Positions 1-8,170 of a stretch of 64,000 nt of DNA are shown here, piece by piece. The first letter of the stretch is position 1. The number at the start of each line of letters is the position of its first letter. The notes beneath the pieces are model-generated. The model made no database searches, was not told where the DNA came from, and saw only the letters and a program-made list of their open reading frames with translations. Origin of the DNA: Agromyces protaetiae (GTDB lineage: Bacteria > Actinomycetota > Actinomycetes > Actinomycetales > Microbacteriaceae); NCBI RefSeq assembly GCF_030866785.1, contig NZ_CP133018.1, forward strand, positions 3,410,001-3,474,000, in the 5' to 3' direction. The translations under genes and the position numbers were made by a program.

Positions 1-120
1 GGGGATCTCGGGATCCGTCACCGCGGCCGCGACGCGCCACGCACGCTGCGACGCCTCGTCGCGAGTGCCGCTCCGCGCACTCGAGCGAACGGATGCCTCG
101 GCCGCCCCCGCGCTCACCAT
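1..120 (-). CDS. paaD: PaaD, phenylacetyl-CoA epoxidase assembly protein (5' end only)
   Basis: First 40 codons of a minus-strand gene that leaves the window on the left. The ATG at 120-118 overlaps the end of paaC. The translation runs MVSAGAAEAS and reaches WRVAAAVTDPEIP at the edge; the DPEIP motif is the hallmark of the MIP18/DUF59 family to which PaaD belongs. PaaD helps mature the phenylacetyl-CoA 1,2-epoxidase, probably through iron handling. Gene order paaA-B-C-D is the standard one, so paaE (reductase) is expected next, outside the window. The first ~25 residues before the DUF59 match are not conserved in the family as I know it. Confidence 0.85.
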   Translation of the reverse strand, partial: MVSAGAAEASVRSSARSGTRDEASQRAWRVAAAVTDPEIP

Positions 121-947
121 GACGCCCCCGGGTGTGACCGCGCGAGCACCTGCATCTCAGCCAGCAGCGGGCCGAGATGCTCGGTGTGCCGGCCGTGCCG
201 GCCGCCCCCGGCGGCGACGAACCCCCGCGGCGCCTCGAGCGCGGCCTCGGCGAGCACCTCGGCGATCACGACGTCGAAGCCCGGCCTGAGCGAGGACGGC
301 AGCACCGCGACGCGCTCGGACGCGAGTCGCTCGGCGAGCTCGTCGTCGTGGAACAGCTCGTCGACGTAGGGCCACACGTCGGCGAGACCCGCGATCATGC
401 GCCGGCGGGACTCGTCGGTGCCGCCCGCGAGCCGCAGCGTCCACTGCACGGCGTGGTCGCGGTGGTAGTCGACCTCCTTCGCCGCCTTCGCGGCGACGGC
501 CGCGAGCGTCGCATCGGCCGACGCCGCGAGCCGGGCGTACAGCTCGAACAGGTAGGCGGATGCCACGAGCTGACGTGCGATCGTCAGCGCGAAGTCGCCG
601 TTCGGCTGTTCGAAGATCCACGCATTGCGCCACTCGGGCTCGTCGCGCCAGTACGCGAGGTCGTCTTCGGAGCGGCCGGTCGCGGTGCCCGCGTAGTGCA
701 GCAGCGAGCGCGCGTGCCCGAGCAGATCGAGCGCGATGTTGCCGAGCGCGACATCCTCTTCGAGTTCGGGCGCCCGGGTGATCCACATGCCGAGCCGCTG
801 CGCGAGCACGAGCGCATCGTCGGCGAGCCGCAGCGCGTACTCGGCGGTGTCGGCCGACGCCACCGCGCCGACGGTCGCGCCCGTGAACTCCTCGGCGAGG
901 GCCAGCTCGTCGACCACGACCGAGGGCCGCTGAGCCCGCCCGGTCAC
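114..947 (-). CDS. paaC: PaaC, phenylacetyl-CoA epoxidase structural subunit
   Basis: 277 residues, within the usual 250-280 range. Ferritin-like four-helix protein that pairs with the catalytic subunit PaaA in the PaaABCE multicomponent oxygenase, which epoxidises phenylacetyl-CoA in the cytoplasm. Recognisable segments are LAQRLGMWITRAPELEEDVALGNIALDLLGHAR (start and end only matter: residues ~45-80) and the AKEVDYHRDHAVQW helix. The GTG start at 947 overlaps the paaB stop as GTGA, implying translational coupling. A GTG start fits better than the upstream open frame, which runs through paaB. Confidence 0.9.
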   Translation of the reverse strand: MTGRAQRPSVVVDELALAEEFTGATVGAVASADTAEYALRLADDALVLAQRLGMWITRAPELEEDVALGNIALDLLGHARSLLHYAGTATGRSEDDLAYWRDEPEWRNAWIFEQPNGDFALTIARQLVASAYLFELYARLAASADATLAAVAAKAAKEVDYHRDHAVQWTLRLAGGTDESRRRMIAGLADVWPYVDELFHDDELAERLASERVAVLPSSLRPGFDVVIAEVLAEAALEAPRGFVAAGGGRHGRHTEHLGPLLAEMQVLARSHPGASW

Positions 948-1258
948 AGGTGCTTCACCCCCTCGGACGCCGTGTAGTACACGGCGTGCCGGAAGTTCTT
1001 GCCGGCGGGGCTCTCGAAGAACGCGCCCTTCGCATCGGGGTCGCTCGCGGTGATCGTCTCGGCCGGCACGACCCAGATCGAGACCCCTTCGCCGCGGCGG
1101 GTGTAGACGTCGCGCGCGTTGCGCAGCGCCATGGCCGCATCGGGGGCGTGCAGCGACCCGACGTGCACGTGCGAGAGTCCGCGGCTGGCCCGCACGAACA
1201 CCTCCCACAGCGGCCACACCTCGGCGCCCGAGGCATCCGTCGCGGTCGTCTCCGCCAT
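944..1258 (-). CDS. paaB: PaaB, phenylacetyl-CoA epoxidase small subunit
   Basis: 104 residues, typical of PaaB. It bridges PaaA-PaaC heterodimers in the epoxidase complex. The sequence WPLWEVFVRASRGLSHVHVG followed by an HAPDAAMALRNARDVYTRRGEG segment is the classic PaaB signature. The ATG at 1258 overlaps the paaA stop (TGATG); a GTG one codon upstream is a possible alternative. It belongs to the same minus-strand operon as paaA, paaC and paaD. Confidence 0.92.
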   Translation of the reverse strand: MAETTATDASGAEVWPLWEVFVRASRGLSHVHVGSLHAPDAAMALRNARDVYTRRGEGVSIWVVPAETITASDPDAKGAFFESPAGKNFRHAVYYTASEGVKHL

Positions 1259-2328
1259 CACGCCGCCTCCTCCGCGCGGGTCGCCTGCTTGCGCGCGTAC
1301 ACGGCGGCGGCCTCGCGCACCCAGGCGCCCTCATCGTGCGCCTCGCGCCGGCGGCGCAGCCGCTCGGCGTTCGCCTGGCCGCGACCCGAGAGCACCTCGT
1401 GGAACTCGTCCCAGTCGATCTCGCTCATGTCCCACCGGCCGGTCTCGTCGTTCCAGCGCAGGGCGGGATCGGGCAGCGTCACGCCCAGCACCTCGGCCTG
1501 CGGCACGAGCATGCCGACGAACCGCTGGCGCAGCTCGTCGTTCGAGAAGCGCTTGATCTTCCACGCCATCGAGCGGGCCGAGTTCGGCGACTCGTCGTCG
1601 GGCGGCCCGAACATCATGAGGCTCGGCCAGTACCAGCGGTCGACCGCGTCCTGCGCCATCTCGCGCTGCGCGGGCGTGCCGCGCATGAGCTCGAGCAGGA
1701 TCTCGAACCCCTGCCGCTGATGGAAGGACTCCTCCTTGCAGATGCGCACCATCGCGCGGCCATACGGTCCGTATGAGGCGCGGCAGAGCGGCACCTGATT
1801 GCAGATCGCGGCGCCGTCGACGAGCCAGCCGATCGCGCCCATGTCAGCCCACGTCGGGGTCGTATAATTGAAGATCGACGAGTAGCGCGCCTCGCCCGCG
1901 ATGAGCTGACGCATCATCTCGTCGCGCGTGATGCCGAGCGTCTGCGCCGCGGAGTAGAGGTACAGGCCGTGGCCCGCCTCGTCTTGCACCTTGGCCATCA
2001 GGATGGCTTTGCGCTTGAGGCTCGGGGCACGCGTGATCCAGTTCGACTCGGGCTGCATGCCGATGATCTCGGAGTGCGCATGCTGACTGATCTGCCGGAT
2101 GAGGGTCTTGCGGTAGGCGTCGGGCATCCAGTCGCGCGGTTCGATGCGCTGTTCGTTGGCGATCAGCTCGTCGAAGCGCTGCTGTTCGGCCGGCGCGGAT
2201 TCGGGCGGCGCGGCTTCGCCCGGCGCGGCTTCGGCCGGCGCGGATTCGGCCGGCGCGGCTTCGGCCGGCGCGGATTCGGGCGGGCGCGGTGCTGATACGC
2301 GCGGTTCGGTCGAGCGCGGTTCGGTCAT
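1258..2328 (-). CDS. paaA: PaaA, catalytic oxygenase subunit of phenylacetyl-CoA epoxidase
   Basis: 356 residues. Catalytic diiron subunit that inserts one oxygen atom into the ring of phenylacetyl-CoA. The carboxylate-bridged iron ligands are visible in [16 protein letters not shown] (DExxH) and in [13 protein letters not shown] (ExxH). The first ~45 residues are unusual: an Ala/Pro/Glu-rich stretch encoded by at least six imperfect copies of a 15-bp unit (about 2190-2285), absent from typical PaaA, which starts near the QQRFDELI segment. ATG at 2328 is the first in-frame start. First gene of the operon, 56 bp downstream of a TetR-type operator. Confidence 0.95.
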   Translation of the reverse strand: MTEPRSTEPRVSAPRPPESAPAEAAPAESAPAEAAPGEAAPPESAPAEQQRFDELIANEQRIEPRDWMPDAYRKTLIRQISQHAHSEIIGMQPESNWITRAPSLKRKAILMAKVQDEAGHGLYLYSAAQTLGITRDEMMRQLIAGEARYSSIFNYTTPTWADMGAIGWLVDGAAICNQVPLCRASYGPYGRAMVRICKEESFHQRQGFEILLELMRGTPAQREMAQDAVDRWYWPSLMMFGPPDDESPNSARSMAWKIKRFSNDELRQRFVGMLVPQAEVLGVTLPDPALRWNDETGRWDMSEIDWDEFHEVLSGRGQANAERLRRRREAHDEGAWVREAAAVYARKQATRAEEAA

Positions 2329-2383
2329 CGTCGACTCCTGGCGGGCTTCGGTGCGGCGCGGCCGGTGATCCTGGGACTGTGAA

Positions 2384-2405
2384 TTACCGACCGATCGTTC
2401 AGTAA
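2384..2405. promoter_or_regulatory. Predicted PaaR operator upstream of paaA
   Basis: Dyad with arms TTACCGACCGA and TCGTTCAGTAA (9 of 11 positions symmetrical). The central 16 bp, CCGACCGATCGTTCAG, recur exactly in front of the thiolase gene at 13.4 kb. It lies between paaA and the divergent TetR gene, so it can control both. Binding is inferred, not shown. Confidence 0.75.
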
Positions 2406-2444
2406 GTATATCCACGGGGGCGTCGCAATGCCAGACTGGCCCGG

Positions 2445-3071
2445 ATGACCGAACCGACGACCCTCCGCCGCGGGCGGCCCGGCTACGATCAGCGCGGCAT
2501 CCTCGAGGTCGCCGTGGCCGCCTTCAACGAGTACGGATACGACGCGACCTCGATGGGCGTGCTGGCCGACCGGCTCGGGCTGTCGAAATCCGCGATCTAC
2601 CACCACTTCGCCTCGAAGGAGGAGCTGCTCGACCGCGCGCTCGACGAGGCGCTCAGCGGGCTCGAGGGTGTGCTGCGCGAGTCGGATGCCTCGCCGGAAC
2701 GGCCTGCGGCCGACCGTCTCGAGGCGGTGCTCCGCGGCGCGGTGCGCGTGCTCGTCGATGAGCTGCCGTACGTGACCCTGCTGTTGCGGGTCCGCGGCAA
2801 CACCGAGGTCGAACGGCGCGCGCTCACGCGCCGGCGGGCGTTCGACCGGGCCGTCACCTCGCTCGTCGTCGAGGCGCAGGCCGAGGGGTCGGTCCGCGCG
2901 GACATCGACGCCGCGGTCGTCGCGCGGCTGCTGTTCGGCATGATCAACTCGATCGTCGAGTGGTACCGGCCCGGCGGGCGCGAGGGCGCGAGCCGGCTGG
3001 CCGACGACGTGGTCGCGGTCGCGCTCGACGGCCTGCGCGTCGCGCCGCCTTCGGAGCCGGACGCACCATGA
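2445..3071 (+). CDS. paaR: TetR-family regulator, probable phenylacetate repressor PaaR
   Basis: 208 residues. The N-terminal TetR DNA-binding domain is clear: recognition helix region [19 protein letters not shown] at ~residues 33-51, followed by a [13 protein letters not shown] helix. The C-terminal domain is of the PaaR/TetR_C type. In actinobacteria and some proteobacteria such regulators repress paa genes and respond to phenylacetyl-CoA. Divergent position from paaA and the shared operator before both paa blocks support the assignment. Ligand specificity is inferred from context only. Confidence 0.85.
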   Translation: MTEPTTLRRGRPGYDQRGILEVAVAAFNEYGYDATSMGVLADRLGLSKSAIYHHFASKEELLDRALDEALSGLEGVLRESDASPERPAADRLEAVLRGAVRVLVDELPYVTLLLRVRGNTEVERRALTRRRAFDRAVTSLVVEAQAEGSVRADIDAAVVARLLFGMINSIVEWYRPGGREGASRLADDVVAVALDGLRVAPPSEPDAP

Positions 3072-3192
3072 GCGAGACCGCGAACAAGTCGTCGGGAGCA
3101 CTCGTCGACACGCCGGCGATGCCGGCCGGCGACCGGCGTGTCGCGGGATTCTCCCGTCGACTCGCACGCTGCCACTGCGGCATCCGGCGGAG

Positions 3193-3336
3193 ATGCTCGA
3201 GTACGGAGGTCAGGTGCCGCGTTCGGCGCTCTTCATGCCCGAGCTCGCGCTGCCACCGGTGATCGTCGTGGCCGCGATCGGCCTCGTCGCGAAGCGGCTC
3301 CTCATCCTGCGCACGCGCGGCGCCGACGCCGCGTGA
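3193..3336 (+). CDS. Possible small hydrophobic protein (47 aa)
   Basis: ATG at 3193, stop at 3334-3336. The product contains one hydrophobic run (LALPPVIVVAAIGLVAKRLLIL) and a basic tail, so it could be a single-pass membrane peptide or the 3' remnant of a larger gene: the frame stays open some 50 bp upstream with similar codon use but no obvious start. Its last 35 bases overlap the opposite-strand small gene. I do not recognise it. Confidence 0.25.
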   Translation: MLEYGGQVPRSALFMPELALPPVIVVAAIGLVAKRLLILRTRGADAA

Positions 3337-3481
3337 GCGGAGCGCGGGCGCTGGTGCGGGCCTCGTCGGTGCGGGCCTCGGCGATGCGTTCCGCGACCAT
3401 TCGGCGCTGCTCGAGCTCGCGCTCGATCCGCGCGTCGTGCTCGGCGAGCAGGTGCGGGAAGAGGTGCTCTGAGATCTGCAT
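3302..3481 (-). CDS. Hypothetical small helical protein (59 aa)
   Basis: ATG at 3481, stop at 3302. The translation begins MQISEHLFPHLLAEHDARIE and continues as a charged amphipathic helix rich in Glu, Arg and Ala, then a basic tail. Nearly every codon ends in G or C, as in neighbouring genes, which supports coding. A GGAG lies four bases upstream of the ATG, rather close for a ribosome-binding site. Function unknown; no domain recognised. Confidence 0.45.
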   Translation of the reverse strand: MQISEHLFPHLLAEHDARIERELEQRRMVAERIAEARTDEARTSARAPLTRRRRRACAG

Positions 3482-3591
3482 GTCTCCACGCTCGTCGCTG
3501 AGGCCCGGTCATCGGATCGGGTGGATGCCGTATCTTCCGATCGCGGCGGGTGAGGCGGAATAGGGCATCGCCTCAGTACGCTGAGTCCGAC

Positions 3592-4638
3592 GTGACGAAA
3601 CGCATCGGATTCCTGTCGTTCGGCCATTGGCACCCCTCGCCCATGTCGGGCACGAGGTCGGGGCGTGACGCGCTCGTGCAGTCGATCGAGCTCGCGGTCG
3701 CGGCCGAAGAGGCCGGCATCGACGGTGCGTACTTCCGGGTGCACCACTTCGCGCGCCAGCTCGCCTCCCCGTTCCCGCTGCTCGCGGCGATCGGGGCGCG
3801 CACGAGCCGCATCGAGATCGGCACGGGCGTCATCGACATGCGATATGAGAACCCGCTCTACATGGCCGAGGAGGCCGCGGCAGCCGACCTGATCAGTGCG
3901 CACGCCGGCGGTGAGGGCCGGCTGCAGCTCGGCGTGAGCCGCGGGTCGCCCGAGACCGCGCTCGACGGCGCGCACGCGTTCGGGTTCATTCCGGGCGACG
4001 GTCAGAGCGATGCCGACCTCGCCCGCGCGAAGACCGAGGTCTTCCGGGCGGCGATCGCCGGCGCGGGGGTCGCCCCCGCCAACCCGCAGATGACCGGTAC
4101 GAGCGGGATGCTGCCGATCCAACCGCAGTCGCCCGGCCTCGCCGACCGCATCTGGTGGGGGTCCGGCACCCGGGCGACCGCCGAATGGACGGCGCAGCAG
4201 GGCATGAACCTCATGAGCTCGACGCTGCTCACGGAGGACACTGGGGTGCCGTTCGACGAACTGCAGGCCGAGCAGATCGGGCTCTACCGGCAGGCGTGGG
4301 CCGCGGCAGGCTGGGAGCGCGAGCCTCGCGTCTCGGTCTCGCGGAGCATCCTGCCGATCCTCACCGACGAAGACCGCGGCCTGTTCGGCGAGCGTGCCGC
4401 GGCCGACTCCGAGGATCAGGTCGGCTTCCTCGACGGTGGCCTCGCCCGATTCGGCAAGAGCTACATCGGCGAGCCGGATCGCATCGCGGCCGAGCTCGCG
4501 AAGGACGCCGCCGTGCGCGAGGCCGACACCCTGCTCGTCACCGTGCCGAACCAGCTCGGCGTCGACTACAACGCGAAGCTGCTCGCGACGATCGCTGCGC
4601 ACATCGCGCCCGCGATCGGCTGGACGCCGACGCGCTGA
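3592..4638 (+). CDS. LLM-class flavin-dependent oxidoreductase
   Basis: 348 residues, a (beta/alpha)8 luciferase-like monooxygenase. N-terminal RIGFLSFGHWHP strand, then the RVHHFARQLASPFPLLAAIGARTSRIEIGTGVIDMRYENP region typical of bacterial luciferase relatives that use reduced FMN (or F420) as cosubstrate. The GTG at 3592 starts directly before the first beta strand; an upstream GTG at 3550 would add 14 poorly conserved residues. Substrate cannot be told. It stands alone, so a role in aromatic catabolism with the paa genes is only a possibility. Confidence 0.85.
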   Translation: MTKRIGFLSFGHWHPSPMSGTRSGRDALVQSIELAVAAEEAGIDGAYFRVHHFARQLASPFPLLAAIGARTSRIEIGTGVIDMRYENPLYMAEEAAAADLISAHAGGEGRLQLGVSRGSPETALDGAHAFGFIPGDGQSDADLARAKTEVFRAAIAGAGVAPANPQMTGTSGMLPIQPQSPGLADRIWWGSGTRATAEWTAQQGMNLMSSTLLTEDTGVPFDELQAEQIGLYRQAWAAAGWEREPRVSVSRSILPILTDEDRGLFGERAAADSEDQVGFLDGGLARFGKSYIGEPDRIAAELAKDAAVREADTLLVTVPNQLGVDYNAKLLATIAAHIAPAIGWTPTR

Positions 4639-4702
4639 GCTGCGCGGCGGCGTGCGCCGCTGCCTCCGCGGTGGCCGCTGCCGTGCTGAACCCGGCCGAT
4701 GG

Positions 4703-5050
4703 TCAGAGGAACGGGTCGACGGGTTCGTCGTTGTCGGCATCGGGATCCGGCCGCAACACCGGACCCGTCGACAGCAGCTCGGCCATCCGGCGAAGCCGTC
4801 GCTCGACATCGGGTTCCGCGAGCTCGCCGTCGAACGAGTACATGTCCTCGGGCACCGATTCGACCCCGATCGGGATACCGGCGCCGATCAGCAGCCAGGC
4901 GGAGCCGACATTCCCGTCGGGCCGGCCGATATGCACCCGCACGATGTCGACGTCGCGGCGTTCCGCGAGCACCCGGGCGTACCGGAGCACCGCTTCAGCC
5001 ATTCCGTCGTCCGCGAGGTAGGAACCTCCGGCGTACGTGATTCGTTGCAT
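4703..5050 (-). CDS. Hypothetical protein, 115 aa
   Basis: Small soluble protein beginning MQRITYAGGSYLADDGMAEA with a predicted alpha/beta pattern and an acidic C-terminus (PDPDADNDEPVDPFL). ATG at 5050 is the only start before the first strand; the open frame further upstream is shadow of recQ. No family recognised. Convergent with the oxidoreductase gene and divergent from recQ. Confidence 0.7.
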   Translation of the reverse strand: MQRITYAGGSYLADDGMAEAVLRYARVLAERRDVDIVRVHIGRPDGNVGSAWLLIGAGIPIGVESVPEDMYSFDGELAEPDVERRLRRMAELLSTGPVLRPDPDADNDEPVDPFL

Positions 5051-5249
5051 GATCCGATTCCCGGTCCGATGCCACGATGGGCGTGCGGACGCACTCAGAG
5101 GGCAATCGTAATGATCGACTCCGGATCGTGTACGGGGGTTGACGCCGCGGCCGCCGGTGGGGAGCATCGGTGCGGCACCGGTCACGGGCGGACACGTGTC
5201 GCTCCGCGGTGCAGAGGGGGCTGTCAGCGGCATCCGCTTGACTGAGCAG

Positions 5250-7355
5250 ATGAGCGCGACCGCCACCGACACCCGAGCCGCAGCCCTCGCGGCGCTCCGC
5301 GAACTCGTCGGGCGCGACGACGCCGACTTCCACGAGGGGCAGTACGAGGCGATCGAAGCACTCGTCGAAGGGCGACGGCGCGCGCTCGTGGTGCAGCGCA
5401 CCGGGTGGGGCAAGTCGGCCGTGTACTTCGTCGCGACGCTGTTGCTGCGGCGCGCGGGCGCCGGGCCGACCGTGCTCGTCTCGCCGCTGCTCGCGCTCAT
5501 GCGCGACCAGGTCGCGGCGGCCGAACGCGCGGGCGTGCGTGCGGTGTCGATCAACTCGACGAACGCCCACGAGTGGTCCGACGTGCTCGCGAAGCTCGAC
5601 GCCGACGAGGTCGACGTGCTGCTGGTCTCGCCTGAACGGCTGAACAACCCGTCGTTCCGCGAGCAGCAGTTGCCGGCGCTCGTGGGGCGCCTGGGCATGC
5701 TCGTCGTCGACGAGGCGCACTGCATCAGCGACTGGGGGCACGACTTCCGGCCCGACTACCGTCGGCTGCGCGACCTCATCGCGCAGATGCCCGCTGGCGT
5801 GCCCGTGCTCGCGACGACCGCCACGGCCAACAGCCGCGTGGTCGCCGACGTCGCCGAGCAGCTGGAGACGACCGAGGCGACCGACGTGCTGACGATCCGC
5901 GGCCCGCTCGCGCGCTCGTCGCTGCGGCTCGGCGTGCTGCAGCTGCCCAACTCGGCGAGCCGGCTCGGCTGGCTCATCAGCCATCTCGACGACCTGCCCG
6001 GCTCGGGCATCATCTACGCGCTGACCGTCTCGGCGGCGAACGACACGGCGCGGCTGCTGCGCGAGCGCGGGCATGACGTGCGGGCCTACACCGGGCAGAC
6101 CGACGCCGACGAGCGCGCCGAGTCCGAGGGCATGCTGAAACGCAACGAGGTCAAGGCGCTCGTCGCGACGAGCGCGCTCGGCATGGGCTTCGACAAGCCC
6201 GATCTCGGGTTCGTGGTGCATCTCGGGGCGCCGAGCTCACCCGTCGCGTACTACCAGCAGGTGGGGCGTGCCGGCCGCGCGACCGAGAACGCCGACGTGC
6301 TGCTGTTGCCCGGCGTCGAAGACCGCGACATCTGGCACTACTTCGCGACCGCGTCGATGCCCGACGAAGATCGCGCACAGCGAGTCATCGGGGCACTCGC
6401 ACCGGACCGGCCGACCTCGACGCCGGCGCTCGAAGCCATGGTCGACATCCGCCGCACGCCACTCGAGCTGCTGCTCAAGGTGCTCGACGTCGACGGTGCG
6501 GTGCGCCGCGTGCAGGGCGGCTGGGTCGCGACCGGCGAGCCATGGGTCTACGACGCCGAGCGCTACCGGCGCATCGCCGACGAGCGGGTCGCCGAGCAGC
6601 AGCACATGCTCGAGTACGAGACGACCGACGAGTGCTGCATGGCGTTCCTGCAGCGCTCGCTCGACGACGACACCGCGGCGCCCTGCGGGCGTTGCGACCG
6701 GTGCGCCGGCGTCTGGTACCCGCAGTCGCTCGCCGGGGACGCCGCAGACGCGGCCCGCAGCGCGCTCGACCGGGTCGGCGTGCCTATCGAGCCGCGAGGC
6801 ATGTGGCCGACCGGCGCCGACCGGCTCGGCGTGCCCGTCAAGGGCAAGATCCCGCCCGCGGAGCGCCCGGCCGAGGGCCGTGCGCTCGCGCGGCTCACCG
6901 ACCTCGGCTGGGGCGGCACGCTGCGCGAGCTCTTCGCGGCCGGGGCGGCCGACGCCCCGGTGCCGCCGCAGGTGCTCGCGGCGTGCGTGCGCGTGCTCGC
7001 CGACTGGGGCTGGGGCGAGCGGCCGGTCGCCGTCGTCGGCATGCCGTCGCGTTCGCGGCCGCAGCTCGTCGACTCGCTCGCGCGCGGCCTCGCCGAGGTC
7101 GGCCGCCTGCCGTACCTGGGCGCACTCGAACCACGCAACGACGGCCCCGAAGGCGGGCCCGGCGGCAACAGCGCCTTCCGGCTCGCCGGGCTCTGGGATC
7201 GCTTCTCGGCCGACCACCTCGGCCTGCCGGCCGGCCCGGTGCTGCTCGTCGACGACCTCGCCGACAGCCGCTGGACCCTCACGGTCGCGGCCCGCGAACT
7301 CCGCCGCGCCGGCGCCGCCGACGTCCTCCCGTTCGCGCTCGCGCTCCGCGGCTGA
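5250..7355 (+). CDS. recQ: RecQ-family DNA helicase with C-terminal phosphoribosyltransferase-like domain
   Basis: 701 residues. Superfamily 2 ATP-dependent 3'-5' DNA helicase for recombination and repair. Walker A TGWGKS at ~51-56, DEAH box in VVDEAHCISDWGHDFRPDY, motif VI in YYQQVGRAGRAT. The RecQ zinc site is present as DECC followed by CGRCDRC (~residues 450-485). In place of an HRDC domain the C-terminal ~190 residues end in VLLVDDLADSRWTLTVAARE, which matches the PRPP-binding loop of type I phosphoribosyltransferases. ATG 5250 is preferred; an upstream start at 5139 would add a non-conserved tail. Fusions of this type occur in actinobacteria, but the role of the PRTase-like part is unknown to me. 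Confidence 0.9.
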   Translation: MSATATDTRAAALAALRELVGRDDADFHEGQYEAIEALVEGRRRALVVQRTGWGKSAVYFVATLLLRRAGAGPTVLVSPLLALMRDQVAAAERAGVRAVSINSTNAHEWSDVLAKLDADEVDVLLVSPERLNNPSFREQQLPALVGRLGMLVVDEAHCISDWGHDFRPDYRRLRDLIAQMPAGVPVLATTATANSRVVADVAEQLETTEATDVLTIRGPLARSSLRLGVLQLPNSASRLGWLISHLDDLPGSGIIYALTVSAANDTARLLRERGHDVRAYTGQTDADERAESEGMLKRNEVKALVATSALGMGFDKPDLGFVVHLGAPSSPVAYYQQVGRAGRATENADVLLLPGVEDRDIWHYFATASMPDEDRAQRVIGALAPDRPTSTPALEAMVDIRRTPLELLLKVLDVDGAVRRVQGGWVATGEPWVYDAERYRRIADERVAEQQHMLEYETTDECCMAFLQRSLDDDTAAPCGRCDRCAGVWYPQSLAGDAADAARSALDRVGVPIEPRGMWPTGADRLGVPVKGKIPPAERPAEGRALARLTDLGWGGTLRELFAAGAADAPVPPQVLAACVRVLADWGWGERPVAVVGMPSRSRPQLVDSLARGLAEVGRLPYLGALEPRNDGPEGGPGGNSAFRLAGLWDRFSADHLGLPAGPVLLVDDLADSRWTLTVAARELRRAGAADVLPFALALRG

Positions 7356-7395
7356 GCTGCGGCCGGTGCTGCGGCCGATCCCGTCTGAACCGCGC

Positions 7396-7413
7396 TGTAT
7401 CACGCGTGATACA
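7396..7413. promoter_or_regulatory. Perfect 18-bp palindrome, probable toxin-antitoxin autoregulatory operator
   Basis: TGTATCACGCGTGATACA is a perfect dyad ending 8 bp before the antitoxin ATG. Phd/YefM antitoxins bind such palindromes over their own promoter, so this is the likely site of autorepression. There is little room for a leader, so transcription may start within or next to it. Confidence 0.75.
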
Positions 7414-7421
7414 CTGCGAGC

Positions 7422-7658
7422 ATGTCAGCGGTGAGCATTCGGGAACTCCGAAACCACGGTGGGGCCGTCTTGGCTCGCGTCTCTCGAGGCGAGGTACTGA
7501 CGGTGACCAATGACGGTGCGGAGGTCGCTGAGCTGCGGCCGCTTCCGCGTCGCGCGCTGTCGACGATGCAGCTCATCCAGCACCGCCACACGCTCCCCCA
7601 CGTCGATGTCGCGTCGCTGCGTGCCGATATCGACGAGGTGCTGGACCCGTCGCTGTGA
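7422..7658 (+). CDS. Phd/YefM-family antitoxin
   Basis: 78 residues. MSAVSIRELRNHGGAVLARV and VLTVTNDGAEVAELRPL form the standard Phd/YefM N-terminal DNA-binding fold; the C-terminal ~30 residues (HVDVASLRADIDEVLDPSL) should wrap the toxin. The stop overlaps the toxin GTG (GTGA), so the two are translationally coupled. A perfect palindrome just upstream is the probable self-binding site. Confidence 0.88.
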   Translation: MSAVSIRELRNHGGAVLARVSRGEVLTVTNDGAEVAELRPLPRRALSTMQLIQHRHTLPHVDVASLRADIDEVLDPSL

Positions 7659-8071
7659 CGCCACCACCACCACGCGGGCTGCTCGACACCTCCGCGCTGA
7701 TCACGCTCGGCCGCATCCAGGATCCCGGCTCGCTCCCCGACGAACTCCTGATCAGCGCGGTGACGCTCGCGGAACTCAGCGTCGGGCCGCTGGTCGCGAC
7801 GGACGACGAGACTCGAGCCGCGCGCCAGGCACACCTCCAGCAAGCGGAAGCGGATTTCGAACCTCTGCCGCTCGACGCGGCCTCCGCGCGCGCATTCGGC
7901 CAGGTGGCCGCAGCTCTCCGCGCGGCCGGCCGCAAACCCGCCGCGCGGACATACGACGCGCTGATCGCCGCGACCGCACTTGCGAACGACCTCCCGGTCG
8001 TCACGGCGAACCCGAAGCACTTCGAGGGCATCCCCGGGCTGGCGGTCATCGCCGTGAACCTCCCCTCCTGA
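7655..8071 (+). CDS. VapC-like PIN-domain toxin (ribonuclease)
   Basis: 138 residues. PIN-domain endoribonuclease: acidic metal ligands are visible in LLDTSALITLG (Asp), TLAELSVG (Glu), TYDALIAATAL (Asp) and LPVVTANPKHFEGI (usually D/N here, Asn in this protein). PIN toxins cleave tRNA or rRNA and are neutralised by the partner antitoxin. GTG start overlaps the antitoxin stop. The Phd-type antitoxin with a PIN toxin is a common actinobacterial combination. Not part of the paa system despite lying between paa blocks. Confidence 0.88.
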   Translation: MTPPPPRGLLDTSALITLGRIQDPGSLPDELLISAVTLAELSVGPLVATDDETRAARQAHLQQAEADFEPLPLDAASARAFGQVAAALRAAGRKPAARTYDALIAATALANDLPVVTANPKHFEGIPGLAVIAVNLPS

Positions 8072-8170
8072 ACTCATCTCAGCCGAACCCAGACCAGCGC
8101 TTCGCGTCGCCGCGAGCTCGATCGGATGGCGTGAGCGCGGCGGGATCGGAAGCGGGCGACCGACATCGGG

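Noticed and set aside
2944..4809. 621-codon minus-strand open frame opposite the oxidoreductase
   Set aside because: Antisense to a gene with clear luciferase-family motifs; translation is low-complexity Arg-rich.
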